DNA of 64,000 nt from Cryptomeria japonica (lineage: Eukaryota; Streptophyta; Pinopsida; Cupressales; Cupressaceae). Location of the stretch: positions 374,207,087-374,271,086 of the forward strand of contig NC_081407.1 in the NCBI RefSeq assembly GCF_030272615.1, written 5' to 3'. The notes under the pieces were generated by a model. That model was not told where the DNA came from. It was given only the letters and a program-made list of their open reading frames with translations, and searched no databases. The translations under genes and the position numbers were made by a program. Positions 1 through 10,679 of the stretch are shown here, one piece after another (the stretch's first letter is position 1; each line of letters opens with the position of its first letter).

Positions 1-57
1 TTTGCAGGTGAAAAATTCAAGAAACAGGGCAACTCAAAGCTTTCTGGACTCTTTTGC

Positions 58-566
58 GCCTGTGTTGAGGCATTCTGCGCCCATGTCAAGGCATTTTGTG
101 CCTGTGTAGATGGGTTTTGTGCCTATGTCAAAGAGTTTTGTGCCTGTGTCAAAGGGTTTTGTGCCTATGTAGATGGGTTTTGTGCCTGTGTCAAAGAGTT
201 TTGTGCTTGTGTCAAAGGGTTTTGTGCCTATGTAGATGGGTTTTGTGCTTGTGTCAAAGAGTTTTGTGCCTGTGTCAAAGAGTTTTGTGCCTGTGTAGAT
301 GGGTTTTGTGCCTGTGTCAAAGAGTTTTGTGCCTATGTCAAAGGGTTTTGTGCCAGTGTCAATGGGTTTTGTGCCTGTGTCAAAGAGTTTTGTGCCTGTG
401 TAGATGGGTTTTGTGCCTGTGTCAAAGAGTTTTGTGCCTGTGTCAAAGAGTTTTGTGCTTGTGTAGATGGGTTTTGTGCCTATGTCAAAGAGTTTTGTGC
501 CTGTGTCAAAGAGTTTTGCACCTGTGTCAAGACATCCTGCACCCGTGTTGAGACATTCTGCACCTA
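58..566 (+). repeat. 21-bp minisatellite in T1 leader
   Basis: About two dozen head-to-tail units of roughly ttttgtgcctgtgtcaaag plus two bases (21 bp). The units alternate in a fixed order of three types (ending in agatggg, caaagag or caaaggg), giving a 63-bp higher-order period. Because 21 is a multiple of three, the array is open as a 151-codon ORF from position 96 that simply repeats V-L-C-L-C-Q-R; this is a by-product of the repeat, not a gene. A shorter homologous array lies at the same place in TAT (24525-24650). Confidence 0.95.
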
Positions 567-2312
567 TGTAAGGCCAGAAACAGAGGTGAAACTAGAGTTT
601 TTACTTGCAAATTACTTTGTTTTTCATTCTATTTTTTTTTTACATTTTGGTTTTTCCTTGGTACTGATTCTCTATGCAGCATCTTGATGTTACGTGTGAC
701 GAAGACTAAAAATACAACTACTAACAAATCTTATGCAGGACGTGGTCAAAGACTTTCACTAAAACATTGTGCTTGCATTTTTTAAAGTAGTTGCACATTT
801 AATTTCTTAAAGGTTAATGAACACCATGCATGCTTTGTTTGTTTTTAGCTTGATTGCATGTTTTAACCCTTAGAATTGGGCCTGCCTCCCAATTTGCCTG
901 GCACTTCACACAAGCATTGGTGAGAGGGAACGACCCAAAGTGGTGACGAGCTAAAGCCAAGCTCTTCTGAACCACTCTAAATAACTGTGGATGCAACGAA
1001 AGTTGTAGACAATAGGTGTTGGAATGGTATTGCAATGACTTATTCGCTGGATCAATACCCACCCGAACGGATGCCCTTACTAGAATCTCTTGTTTTTAGA
1101 GGCCAAAATCCTTCTATCTGTTGGCTTAGGCATTGTGATACGTGAATGCCGAAGACACCTCTCATGTACTCCTTAGTTAGAGATAGCAAGTTCTTGGGAA
1201 GTGATGCCCCTTGAACTCGAAGCTTGGTATGCCCGAGAAGTGAGTGCACTATAAGGGGAAGCTAGTGCTACCAAGCATCTAGCTATCCAGCTGAGTGTTG
1301 TATTTGGATTAGAGGATTAAAAAGATATTGCCCTTGCCAGCCATAGGAGTTGTTGTAAATGTGCTTGATTGTCTTGAGTCAAAAGTCAAACAAACATTTT
1401 GTCTTCCGTGATTGTCAAAGGTTAAATCAAAAACAAACTTTCAAAAGTGCTCATAATCAACTTGGGTTTTCAAAAACAACAACCTTTAATTCAAAACAAA
1501 ATTCAAACAAAAGTCCAAATTTGTCCAAGTATTCATCCAACATTTGAACATGGCTTGTCAAAACATTGAATGTCTTTGTTTCAAAATTCATGTCACTTTA
1601 GGCTAGGTTTTGTATAGTCCAACTTAGGTCCTAGGGCATATTGTCATCTCCCTTCATTTTAGTCCTTTTCATTGCAAGCGTCCTCATTTTGCACTTAGGT
1701 TCAAAATCATTTCCCTAAGTTTGCATTTCATTGTCATATCTAAGCTAGATTTCCATTTAGGTGACATTCATGCATTATCCTTGTCATGCTAAAATTAGGT
1801 CTTGGCTAGGTTGCATTTCGCATATTCTAAGTCATTGGTCTTCGCATATTCTTATCATTGTATTGTCATCTTGTCTTGGCTTCATCTTGTCATATCATAT
1901 CCTTAGATCATTTTCATGTCATATACAAAGTCATTGTCATAATCATTGCTTTCTTGCATTTAGTCTCAAAAATTTGGTTTGTCAAATTTGAAAAATCAAA
2001 ACTTTGGATGATACCCTAAGTTGTTGTTAGGGAGTCTTAACCTTGTCTAAAATTTGTCCTTTCATTAATATCATTTTTGTCAGACCTAGCTTAGTATCCA
2101 AGCATATAGGCGAGACATTGTCAATTTGTCCTATTGTCATTTGGTCCTTTGTCCTTTAAGGTCTTGGCTTCATTTCAACTTCCCAAGGTTGTGTCTTTAG
2201 CTTTGCGTTTCAACAGTTTGTCCAAATCTTGAAAAACAACAAAAACATTAAGTTGCATTGTCATCCTTTTAGGTTGCATTTGTCAATCCCATTAGTTGCA
2301 TTGCATAGTGAT
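567..2312 (+). other. T1 leader, no gene
   Basis: Noncoding leader between the minisatellite and the ORF. It resembles the TAT leader (about 24650-26490) in its T-rich stretches of cattttgtcatt type and in a shared line about the lowest part (gcatatagg-gagacattgtca near 2100 and 26240). The short ORFs here have no recognisable domain and are not conserved with TAT. Confidence 0.6.
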
Positions 2313-5097
2313 ATGTTTGTTGAAATGAGGTCTCAACCTTCTTACAAAGTCATGTCATCACAATTGAGAAATCAATCATGTCAATCCAATATCTACATGT
2401 CTCAGAACTTGGATCAAACTTATCATGATGATGTAAATGTCCAAATACAAAAACTAGAGGAGAAACTAGTTTGAGAAAAAGAGATTTTGGAACAAAAAGT
2501 GAAAAACATTGAGAAGAATAGATCACAAATGTCCAAAACATTTAAAAAATTTCAAGGTCCAAACCCAAAATTTGAGCCAATTGATGTAAAAGCTCTTATC
2601 GAATGATCAGACATACCAGCTCTCATCTCTCAAATAGAGATGATGAAACAATTTCAAAAAACAAGCACAAATTTCAATCAAGTCTCAAATCAAAATTCAT
2701 TTGGTCAAATTTCATTCAATCAAATCTTGAATCAACAACATATCCAACAGACACAACCAATGTTCCAACATATACAACCAACACAACCAATGGTGGAATA
2801 TCAACAAGTTCAACCAACATATCAATGTCAACAACCACAACCAAACATTCAAAAACAAAGGTTGCAGCCCACACCAAGCCAAGTTTCAAACATGTCGGAA
2901 CAATTGAACCAAGTCCAATATCAAAACATGACATCAGACCAGAACCAACTCCTTTTCAAACAAGTTCAAATTCCAAATACAACCATGTCAAAACCTCGAA
3001 AGAAAGGTGGATTTATTGCAAGGATCTTAAGGAAAATACCAAGTGAGTTCTTTGAGGAAGATCAAGATAATACAATTATGTCTAGCAATGCCTCATCCCC
3101 CCGCAAACAAATTGACTCTCTAGTGGCATCTATCCCTACACCTTTAGAAGTTTCACAAGAACCTTGCATATTGTCCTCATCAAATAATACACCCAAGGAT
3201 GAAATTATCCAAGGGCTATCAATAATTGATTTCCAAGATAATCCAATTCATGATGCACATCCTTGTCATGTTTCAGAAATACAAGACCCAAGGCCACCAT
3301 GCACTTTATTGCCATTACCTATTTTAGAGGACCCCATTCGAAGTCCCTCTTCCTCATGTTCAAGCATTGATTCCTTGCCAGAATCCATCACAAATGTTCA
3401 AAGTGCATTCCCTTCATGCCAAAGCATTAATCCCTTGCCAAAATCCCCCATGCATATCCAAAGTCCAACCCCATGTCAAGAGAATAATTTAGAGCATGAA
3501 GAAACGTGTCTTAAAACAGATCAAGTTCAAGATCCTGAAACCTTATCATCCCATCCAATTGTTGACTAGGATCCCATCTTCCCAGACACTCATGATGATT
3601 CCCCTATTCTTGTCCATCCTATCCAAAGTCCTATTGACACTCCATTTCTTGAGCAAGATCAAGATATCCTAGTCCATCCAATCCCAAATGATCCCCTTCC
3701 ATTTCATGAAAAAAATATCCTTTCAAATCCCATTGGCATTCCACTTCCTAAGAAAGATCAAGATATCCTTTCCATCCTTTATGATGATCCCATTAAAAGT
3801 CCAGAGCAAAGCAACTTTAAAGAGGATTCCAATGATCTTCCTCCTTGTCAAGATCAAATTATTCCTTTAAATCCTCCACAAGATCCTTTTGTTCCTCCAT
3901 CTCCTTGTCTTAATGCTCCATATACACTCCAAGATCACATTTCTTTTGATGATCTCATTATTTCTCCCATTCCATCTCTTGAAGAGCCTATCATTGAACC
4001 ATGTCCACTACACAAATCCTAGTCCCCCTCATGATCCTAATCCCCTTCATGATTCTAATGTGTCAGTGCAAGATGTTCACGAACCCTCGACATGCATAAT
4101 GGGTTCTTCCACTTTGGTGCAATTTGATCCACTTCAAGATCTCATTATTTCTCTCATATCATATCCACCTCATAATGGACTCACATCTTCTTCCCAAAGA
4201 ACAGAGTATCCTACAATTCAAGATATTCATAAAGGCAAAGGAGTAGATCTTCATAAGCAAGAATCCCTTCATGTTAAAGAAAATATTAAGGGTCATGTCT
4301 ACACAACTCACTCTCAAGATGTTGGTATCCCTCCATCAAAGTCAAAACATACACCTTCCCCATTATACCTTCCATCCATCTTAGGTCCTTATATCCCTTT
4401 GTCCTCTATGCAAGGTTAGCAAAGGCACACATCCTTGAGTAAATTTCATCAATCCAAAAGAACTCCATTTCATTCATATCCATACATGCATTCCTTTCCC
4501 CCTCCAAGCAATTTGGATGCCAAGCATAAAAGTCATAAGTCTAAAAATCCACATGTATTCAAGGATCAACATGTCCAATATAATCAACATGTCAAAACAA
4601 AGAAAAATTTGATCTATAAAGAAAAGGAAAAATCCAAAAGGTCACAAAGGTCCATTGCTCAAAAACAAAATTTAAAATCTATATGGGTTCCTAAATCCCT
4701 TGTGTTGGCAATGCACTCCAAGGAAGTGCAAAAGCATGAAAAATCAAAAACCATGTGGATCCCTAAGCGGCTCCTTGAAGCACAAAAGCCTAAAGAAACA
4801 TCCAACTTGGCATCCAAAGTTGCTATTCCTCCATCCAACCCTCTCAAATTTGTTCCTCCATCACCTTCTTCATCCGTTTTGGGCCCTTATGTCCGCAAAT
4901 CCCTAGCTATTCCTTCATCAAAATCTCCATATCCAAAACCCACTCTTCCTCCATTAGTCCATCACCCCTCAAGGTGTGTTCCAATGTTGATCTTGCCAAC
5001 ATTTCCATCCACTGAAGACCAATTCTTCCAATACCCTATCCATTATCCAATGCATATTTTTCATCCTTCGATCCCTTTGATCCAATCCTTTATATAA
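2313..5097 (+). pseudogene. T1 long ORF of unknown function, broken
   Basis: One coding region of about 930 codons. Frame is constant from ATG 2313 to about 4015 apart from stops near 2472, 2604 and 3567; then it shifts by one and runs to TAA 5095-5097 with a stop at 4417. Its start (M-F-V-E-M-R-S-Q) matches the start of TAT Gag (M-P-V-E-T-R-S-K), so the N-terminus is shared with Gag. What follows is not a capsid. There is a charged, helix-like stretch near 2440-2560, then a Gln-rich region (2640-2940), a basic patch, a long Asp/Pro/His-rich region with repeated HP-I-P and QD-P phrases (3100-4400), and a Lys/Ser/Pro-rich C-terminus with W-V-P-K and W-I-P-K repeats near 4680-4790. I see no zinc knuckle, protease or polymerase motif. 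Function unknown; possibly a substituted Gag-like or packaging protein. Confidence 0.6.
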
Positions 5098-7337
5098 ATC
5101 CTTGCCTTAGTTTCATCTCATTTTCCATGTTCTTATCCTACCAACGTCTTTGAGCATACTTTTAAAGGTCATGGTCCATTTATTTCAAGGTTACTATCCA
5201 AACAATAATATGCTTGAGTCCTTCTTCCGTCCCCTATCATGTGTCCAACTTCTATTGAAAAAGTCAAAATACAAAAAAAAAAAAGTGAAAAAAAAAGGAG
5301 AAAAAAAGACAAAAGAAAAAAAGTAAAGCAAAAAGAATTCGCCCACTGGTGAAAACCTAGCAAACAGGCACCTTGGGAAAGTACCGTGATGAAAACCTGG
5401 CAAATAGGCATCATGTGTAATTTATGATCTTCTTGCACACCACACTTGGGGGCAGGTTTTCTCCTTCATATCCTATTGCCCTTCATTATCCTATCATACC
5501 ATGTCATACCCTTCATATCCTATTGTCCCTCATGTCCAGTTTCCCTTTCCACCTTTGATCTTGACAAGGCTGAGGATCTTCATGAGCATCATGCATCTTG
5601 TTCACAGCTTTCAGTCTATCATATCTTTTGGTCTTTATCCATTTGCTTATTATAACCTTTCATCCATATTCCCTAGCTTATTGCAACTTTCTGCCACTAT
5701 CCCTTAGCCTACCCCGACCTTCAGTCCATGTCCCTTATCCATTCTTGGTCTTGCTTATCCTATCCATATCTTATCACTATCCATACACTCGTTTTCATTC
5801 CTTGATCTTGATCTGACATAAGGACGCAAAATTTAAACATAGTTTCAAAAACCTCTTGACATGTCCCTCATGCCATGTCACTGCTTTACATTGTCATATC
5901 CAGTCTCTTGTCCCATCACACAATAGCCCTTGAAAATTGCATCTGTATTGTCTCCATAATAAAAGGCCTTTGTCTTCCCTCTATCCACCATCATTTCAGC
6001 AAGCCTATTTATTCACCTGTCATATTCCTTGCCTTGCTAGACACTGGGGGCAAAATCATAAAAAATCATAAAAATCATAAAATGTCCTGAAATAATCAAA
6101 AAAATTGAAAAAAATCCTGAAAACATTCAAAAACATAAAAAAAAATAAAAAATCATGTGTTCATTTTCAGCTAAAATGTCTTGAAAAAATCCCTAAAAAT
6201 AAAAAAATGTCCTGAAAAAATCCCTAAAAATCAAATAATGTCCTGAAAAAAAAATCCCTAAAAAGTCAAATAAAGTCCTGAAAAACGAACAATTTTTTTT
6301 TTTTTCAAAACATCAAAATCCAAAAACGATTGCTTTGGCATTTTGCATTTTGTCAATAAATGGTCCCCTCTGTGCATAGACAGATTGCTGAGTATACATC
6401 CAACGACAATCAATCAAACATTGTGCTTTAATGAAATCACACATTAACAGATAAACTTTTCAATCAAACTAGACATTCAAACTGATCAAAATTGTCATAT
6501 CAATCAATCAACATCAATATCATTTGTCCTTGTCACTATTATCATGGGTCTTATACAGGGTGTGGTATACTCGAAACCAGATTGTGTCCTGTCTTAGATG
6601 GGGTACCGCATTCCCTGAAACCAGACAACATGATCATTCTTGTTTTCCACCTTTGACAATGATGATCAGACTGTTTGTTTGACTTGGTCGCATTTGTGCA
6701 TCTTAAATTTTTACTAATTTATCTTTGGCTTCGATCATGTTCCTATGTTGCTTGAGGATGTCACTGAGTGATTTAGAGTGACCGGGATGGTTCATGGTCC
6801 CTTTCCTTTTTTGTTGTGTTTGCTGTTTGTGGAATGTTTGTCACAAATTGGGGCAACTATATCATTGGGTGTCTGTGATAAGTACGTTCGCTTTATGAAT
6901 GCCGCACATACCTCAACCCTTGATGTATGCACCCTAGGATGATTCACTCATTCCTTGGGTGCGATGTGTCTGTCTTTTTGCAAAAGGGGTTGTGTTTTAG
7001 CTCTGGCCTTCAATGCCATGATGCTCTGCATCCGCTTTGCTACAATAAATAAAGGTTCTCACCTACTTATGTGCATTTGTGAAAGCAAGTTTTCCTTCAT
7101 CTCTAACTGTCCTCTGTCTGATTTCTTCTGTCAGTCTTGGCAGTCTGTTCGGTCTAGTTCTCCAATCTCAAACCTATCATCTTCTTTCATTCTTATCGAT
7201 CAATTGGCCTCTTTTCTGGATTTTTCCGACCAATTCCTTGAGGGGGCATGCATATGTCATTGTTATTGTCTGGGGCACTTTCATTATTGTTCTTTGAAAC
7301 AACGCTTAAAATCGCATTGTCTCAAAGAGGGGCAAAA
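5098..7337 (+). other. T1 3' noncoding region
   Basis: No credible gene. It contains an A-rich stretch (5270-5335), a conserved block with two copies of gaaaacctggcaaa-like sequence (5341-5420), a tandem array (6050-6300) and a segment around 6530-6660 that is nearly the same in TAT (35640-35790). It ends with the purine-rich tract aaagaggggcaaaa (7324-7337) next to the LTR, the expected plus-strand primer. T1 lacks the antisense gene that TAT carries in the matching interval. Confidence 0.7.
6050..6300 (+). repeat. Tandem array of atgtcctgaaaaaatcc type
   Basis: Imperfect head-to-tail copies of a roughly 25-30 bp unit containing gtcctgaaaaaatccc and taaaaatca. The same family of repeat is found at the matching place in TAT (35160-35440), so it is a shared 3' noncoding feature of the two elements. 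Confidence 0.85.
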
Positions 7338-7646
7338 TGTAGACGTCTAAAATGGTCAATGCTTGCAGAGTCATACTTTAACATTCGCGCATTGCCTTAT
7401 TTTAGGATTTTTGCGTTACATTAACATTTCTTCTATGTTGCGCACTTGGTCTTTATCATTTGCGAGCATCGAGTCCTTCTACATTCCTCATTTTGTATTG
7501 CTTTCAAATTTGGTCTTGTCGATAGCAATCTTTAGTCATGATTTTGGTCAATCTTATTCTGTCGCATCATGGTGCATGCTCATTTATCATCATTTTGGAC
7601 ATCGTCAATCCTAATCGATGATAGAATTAGGGTTTTTGTCCTCTTG

Positions 7647-7840
7647 TCAATCTCGTCATTTTGCGATCGATTCGTCATCGATCCTTGTCCTTGTCAATCT
7701 CATCATTTTTGTGATCGATTCATCATTGATCCTTGTCCTTGTCAGTCTCATCATTTTGCGATTGATTCGTCATGGATCCTTGTCCTTGTCAATCTTGTCA
7801 TTTTGCGATCGATTTGTCATCGATCCTTGTCCTTTTCAAT
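7647..7840 (+). repeat. About 48-bp tandem repeats in LTR
   Basis: Four units, each with a core like tcattttgcgatcgattcgt followed by catcgatccttgtccttgtc. The same repeats occur in both TAT LTRs (about 23074-23325 and 39420-39665) with differing copy number. Their position upstream of the TATA-like site fits the U3 region, where such repeats often act as enhancers; that role is inference. Confidence 0.8.
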
Positions 7841-8499
7841 CATGTCAATTTGGATCAATTAGTCATTGTTCCTTGTCAATTGGCGCCTATCAATTTGATC
7901 TCTTTGTCAATCTTGGTCAATTTGTCAACCAATCTTAATCATTTATTAGCATTGGTCCTTTGTCAATCAAAATCATGATCGAACCTACACTAATGGCTTG
8001 TTGTCTTGACCTAATTCCTTGTCCTCTTATTTCTAGGGTTTTATGATTTGATCATTTAATCCTTTTCTTCTTCTTGGTGGGTTAAATAAATCTATTTATT
8101 TAGTCCTAGGTCTTTTTCATGAATTAATTAATGGATGAAAACCTATTAATTAATTCACCTAATTTCTATTTCATCTTTTTCCTCATTTTTCCAATTTACT
8201 AATTTCTCCTAATTCCTAATTTTCTATTTCTCCTATTTTCTTCAATTTTTCTAATATTTCCCCTAATTTCATGGGAATGGCATTTCAATTTTGTCATAAT
8301 TTGTCAATCAATCAATTTTGCATGTCAATTTTGTTATAATTTGTCAATCAATCAATCTTGCATGTCAATTTTGTCATAATTTGTCAGTCAATCAATCTTG
8401 CATGTCAATTTTGTCATACATTTGTCATAATTTTGCCATTCATGATTTGAATTTCCATTCGAATCAATTTCATGCTAATCTTGTCCTCTCTCCAATTTG

Positions 8500-8510
8500 T
8501 CTATAAATTG
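8500..8510 (+). promoter_or_regulatory. Candidate LTR TATA box (T1)
   Basis: tataaat at 8502-8508 within gtctataaattggatga, conserved at the same place in both TAT LTRs (24026-24034, 40367-40375), about 320 bp before the LTR end. It is the best core-promoter candidate for this family. Confidence 0.5.
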
Positions 8511-8826
8511 GATGAGTTTCTTCAATCAAAAAAAGAAGAAGAAGAAAACCACGCTTCTAGTATCCTTATGCTACCATTTTTCTAGTCATCTTGCTTTCAT
8601 ACTATGCTTTTGCACTTGTAGGTGAGATCCACAAACACACTAATTTGAAGGAGAAAGAAGGACAATGGAGGAACAATGAAGGAGATACATGCTTTGGTTT
8701 GCGTTTCGTTTTAGTATTTCATCTTCATACCTTTATTGATTGTAATTAGGATTTGTCATTGCAATCTAGTTTTTGTGGTTGAGCTAATATATATTGCTTT
8801 TGATGATTTCCATTTTCCTAACTAAA

Positions 8827-8985
8827 ATAATAATATATAATATAATATAATATAATATTTTATAATCTAATATTATATTATATATTATGTATTATATAAT
8901 GTATAATATAATATAATATGTAATATATAATATATTATTATATTACATTATATATTATATAATTTATTTTTTAATTTAAAATTAC
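8827..8985. repeat. AT microsatellite-like tract
   Basis: Almost only A and T, made of taatata and tatatta words. It lies between the T1 LTR and the fragment of the E-family LTR. No gene. Confidence 0.9.
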
Positions 8986-8996
8986 AAATAAAATTT

Positions 8997-9064
8997 GGAT
9001 ATCCGATATTATTGGATATCTGATTTTATTCGATATTTGATTTTATCCAATATCTGATTTGCTT
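8997..9064 (+). repeat. 17-bp repeat, four copies
   Basis: Four adjacent 17-mers: ggatatccgatattatt, ggatatctgattttatt, cgatatttgattttatc, caatatctgatttgctt. It is a small degenerate tandem array in the spacer between T1 and element A. Confidence 0.85.
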
Positions 9065-9206
9065 AGGTGTTTACCATGCCAAGGTGTACTAAAACCCAGG
9101 CCAAGAAAAATGTCAACACAGATTTTTGCGTTTTTAGGCAAGTAGAGAAGGCTATTTTTTCATATCGCCACTTTTTGGCCCCCCATTATCCTGCACTAAC
9201 CCAAGT

Positions 9207-9475
9207 ATAATCATTTTATTTTTAGTCATAATTCAACATCTCCCTCAAAAGGAGAACATTTCCTTTCAATCATTTCAATTACATTTATCTCAATTTCATC
9301 GTCAATTCCAAAACTGGGGTTTGACCAAAGGCAAGCCCATATTCCCAACCTATTTCCCTTTCTTTCTACGTGCAGGAAACAGTTTCATAGTTGTACTTCT
9401 ATAAATAAGCTTTAGACACATAGACAGAACAACCCTTTTTGGTGTGTGAAAAATTCAAAGGATCGCATTGGTGCA
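9207..9475 (+). repeat. Fragment of E-family LTR left of element A
   Basis: Matches the E 3' LTR (from about 60415: tataattatttcattttcag) and, from 9296 on, also matches 17547-17725 on the other side of element A. The overlap means element A is not in a simple insertion site: about 170 bp of the same LTR region is present on both sides but diverged. Confidence 0.8.
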
Positions 9476-10646
9476 ACTTACTAAGTTGCCATTAGTCTTA
9501 TGTTCAAAGTTATTCTAGTCGGTTACTACTACCGAATCATTCAGTCGGTAAACACAGAGCAGTCGGTAAGCACAGTGCGGTCGGTTATAGAAGAAAGTAG
9601 TCTTAGAGCGTAGTATACACTGAACATTCTACCGAGTAATGTTCTATGACTATCGAGCAGCAAAGATGATACACCGAGTTGATATACACCGTGTGAAACG
9701 TGTTACCAGATTCATTGAACCTGGACACACATATGGAAACGTGTTACAAGATCAAGGAACATAGAATCTTTATCTCATTGGAAATTGCACTTATAGATTT
9801 TGTATGATTTTGAGGTCATCTATCCAATGAAATATTTTGTATGGTTATTCATTTGATAAATCATGTTTGTAAGATCGAAGCATGAACCTGATCACCAACA
9901 TAAGAGATCTATTTATACAGCATGAAATAAGGATCAGATACAAGTGTATGAAGCAAGACATGTGTAAGAGATAAGGAAGCACAGAGTATTATGATTGTTA
10001 GAGACACAGAGGTCACTGAGAAGGATTTCAGAGTACAGTCAAGGAACAAATTAAATAGAAGGGTTTATCGAGTTAATATATGGATTACCGAGGTATGCTA
10101 TAAGCAAGGTAATATCATTTTGAGCACATAGAATCTGCTATAACATTCCAGATGTAAAGTTGTAGATATTTTGTAAGATTTTGATTGTAATATTTTGAGT
10201 TGTAAGAGAAACCTCTAACAGGGTAAAAGACTCTAACTAAGTCTATAAATTGTAAAGCCTCTAACCAAGTGCAACATTTAGAATAAGTGTTGTAAAATCC
10301 TTTAGCAAGGTAGATCTAATAGATCTTGATACTCCTAACAGGGTAAGCTATTAGAAATAGCTAAACATGTAGCTCTAACCGAGCAACCTTTATTATTGCA
10401 GTAGTGAAGTTGTGGGTGTCATCCCCATCACAGTTTTTCTCTCTAACCAAGAGTTTCTGCGTAACCAAAATATATGTGTTATGGAGTGAATCATGTATGA
10501 TTGTTATTTATTTGTTTTAGCACTATATTATGTTACAACAATATTCAATTTATGCTTAATAGTAAAGTTATTGTTGAAAAAAAGTTTTGAAGTATTGATT
10601 CAACCCTCCCCTCTCAGTACATTAGCTTTCCATATTGGGCCTAACA
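9476..10646 (+). repeat. 5' LTR of element A
   Basis: Aligns throughout with 16381-17546 and ends in the same gggcctaaca. The 3' copy begins TGTTACTACTTACTAAG, while here the match starts at acttactaag, so about seven terminal bases are missing or altered. The sequence before it (up to gcattggtgca) belongs to the E-family LTR. Confidence 0.88.
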
Positions 10647-10648
10647 AT

Positions 10649-10660
10649 TGGTATCAGAGC
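10649..10660 (+). other. Primer binding site of element A (tRNA-iMet type)
   Basis: tggtatcagagc lies two bases after the LTR end. This is the standard plant complement to the 3' end of initiator methionine tRNA, used to start minus-strand DNA synthesis. Confidence 0.9.
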
Positions 10661-10679
10661 TTGAATCTTGGAAAAGGGT

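Larger units (their letters stand above)
1..8826 (+). mobile_element. T1: pol-less Tat-like LTR element, 5' end outside window
   Basis: The 3' part of a large LTR retrotransposon. Its 3' LTR (7338-8826), purine-rich tract, 3' noncoding region and minisatellite leader all match the complete TAT element at 22786-40755. Between leader and 3' noncoding region, where TAT has gag-pol, T1 has only a long ORF (2313-5097) with no protease, RT, RNase H or integrase motifs. This is the layout of a large non-autonomous derivative that would need proteins from a relative. The 5' LTR and primer site lie before position 1. The terminal bases of the 3' LTR are altered (no clear CA end), so no target duplication can be tested. 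Confidence 0.85.
7338..8826 (+). repeat. T1 3' LTR
   Basis: Begins TGTAGACGTCTAAA directly after the purine tract and aligns along its length with the TAT LTRs (22786-24414 and 39179-40755), including the tandem repeats in its first part and a TATA-like site near 8502. The TAT LTRs end cctatcataca; here the last bases read cctaactaaaata, so the terminus is diverged or lost and the end is approximate. Confidence 0.9.

Noticed and set aside
96-551. 151-codon Cys/Leu-rich ORF
   Set aside because: It is a read-through of a 21-bp minisatellite; every residue follows from the repeat.
58-566. Regular repeats that might suggest a CRISPR array
   Set aside because: Units are adjacent with no unique spacers, and the window is a plant repeat region.
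7363-7978. Ser/Ile/Leu-rich ORFs in the LTRs
   Set aside because: Produced by LTR tandem repeats; the equivalents in the TAT LTRs differ in frame and length.
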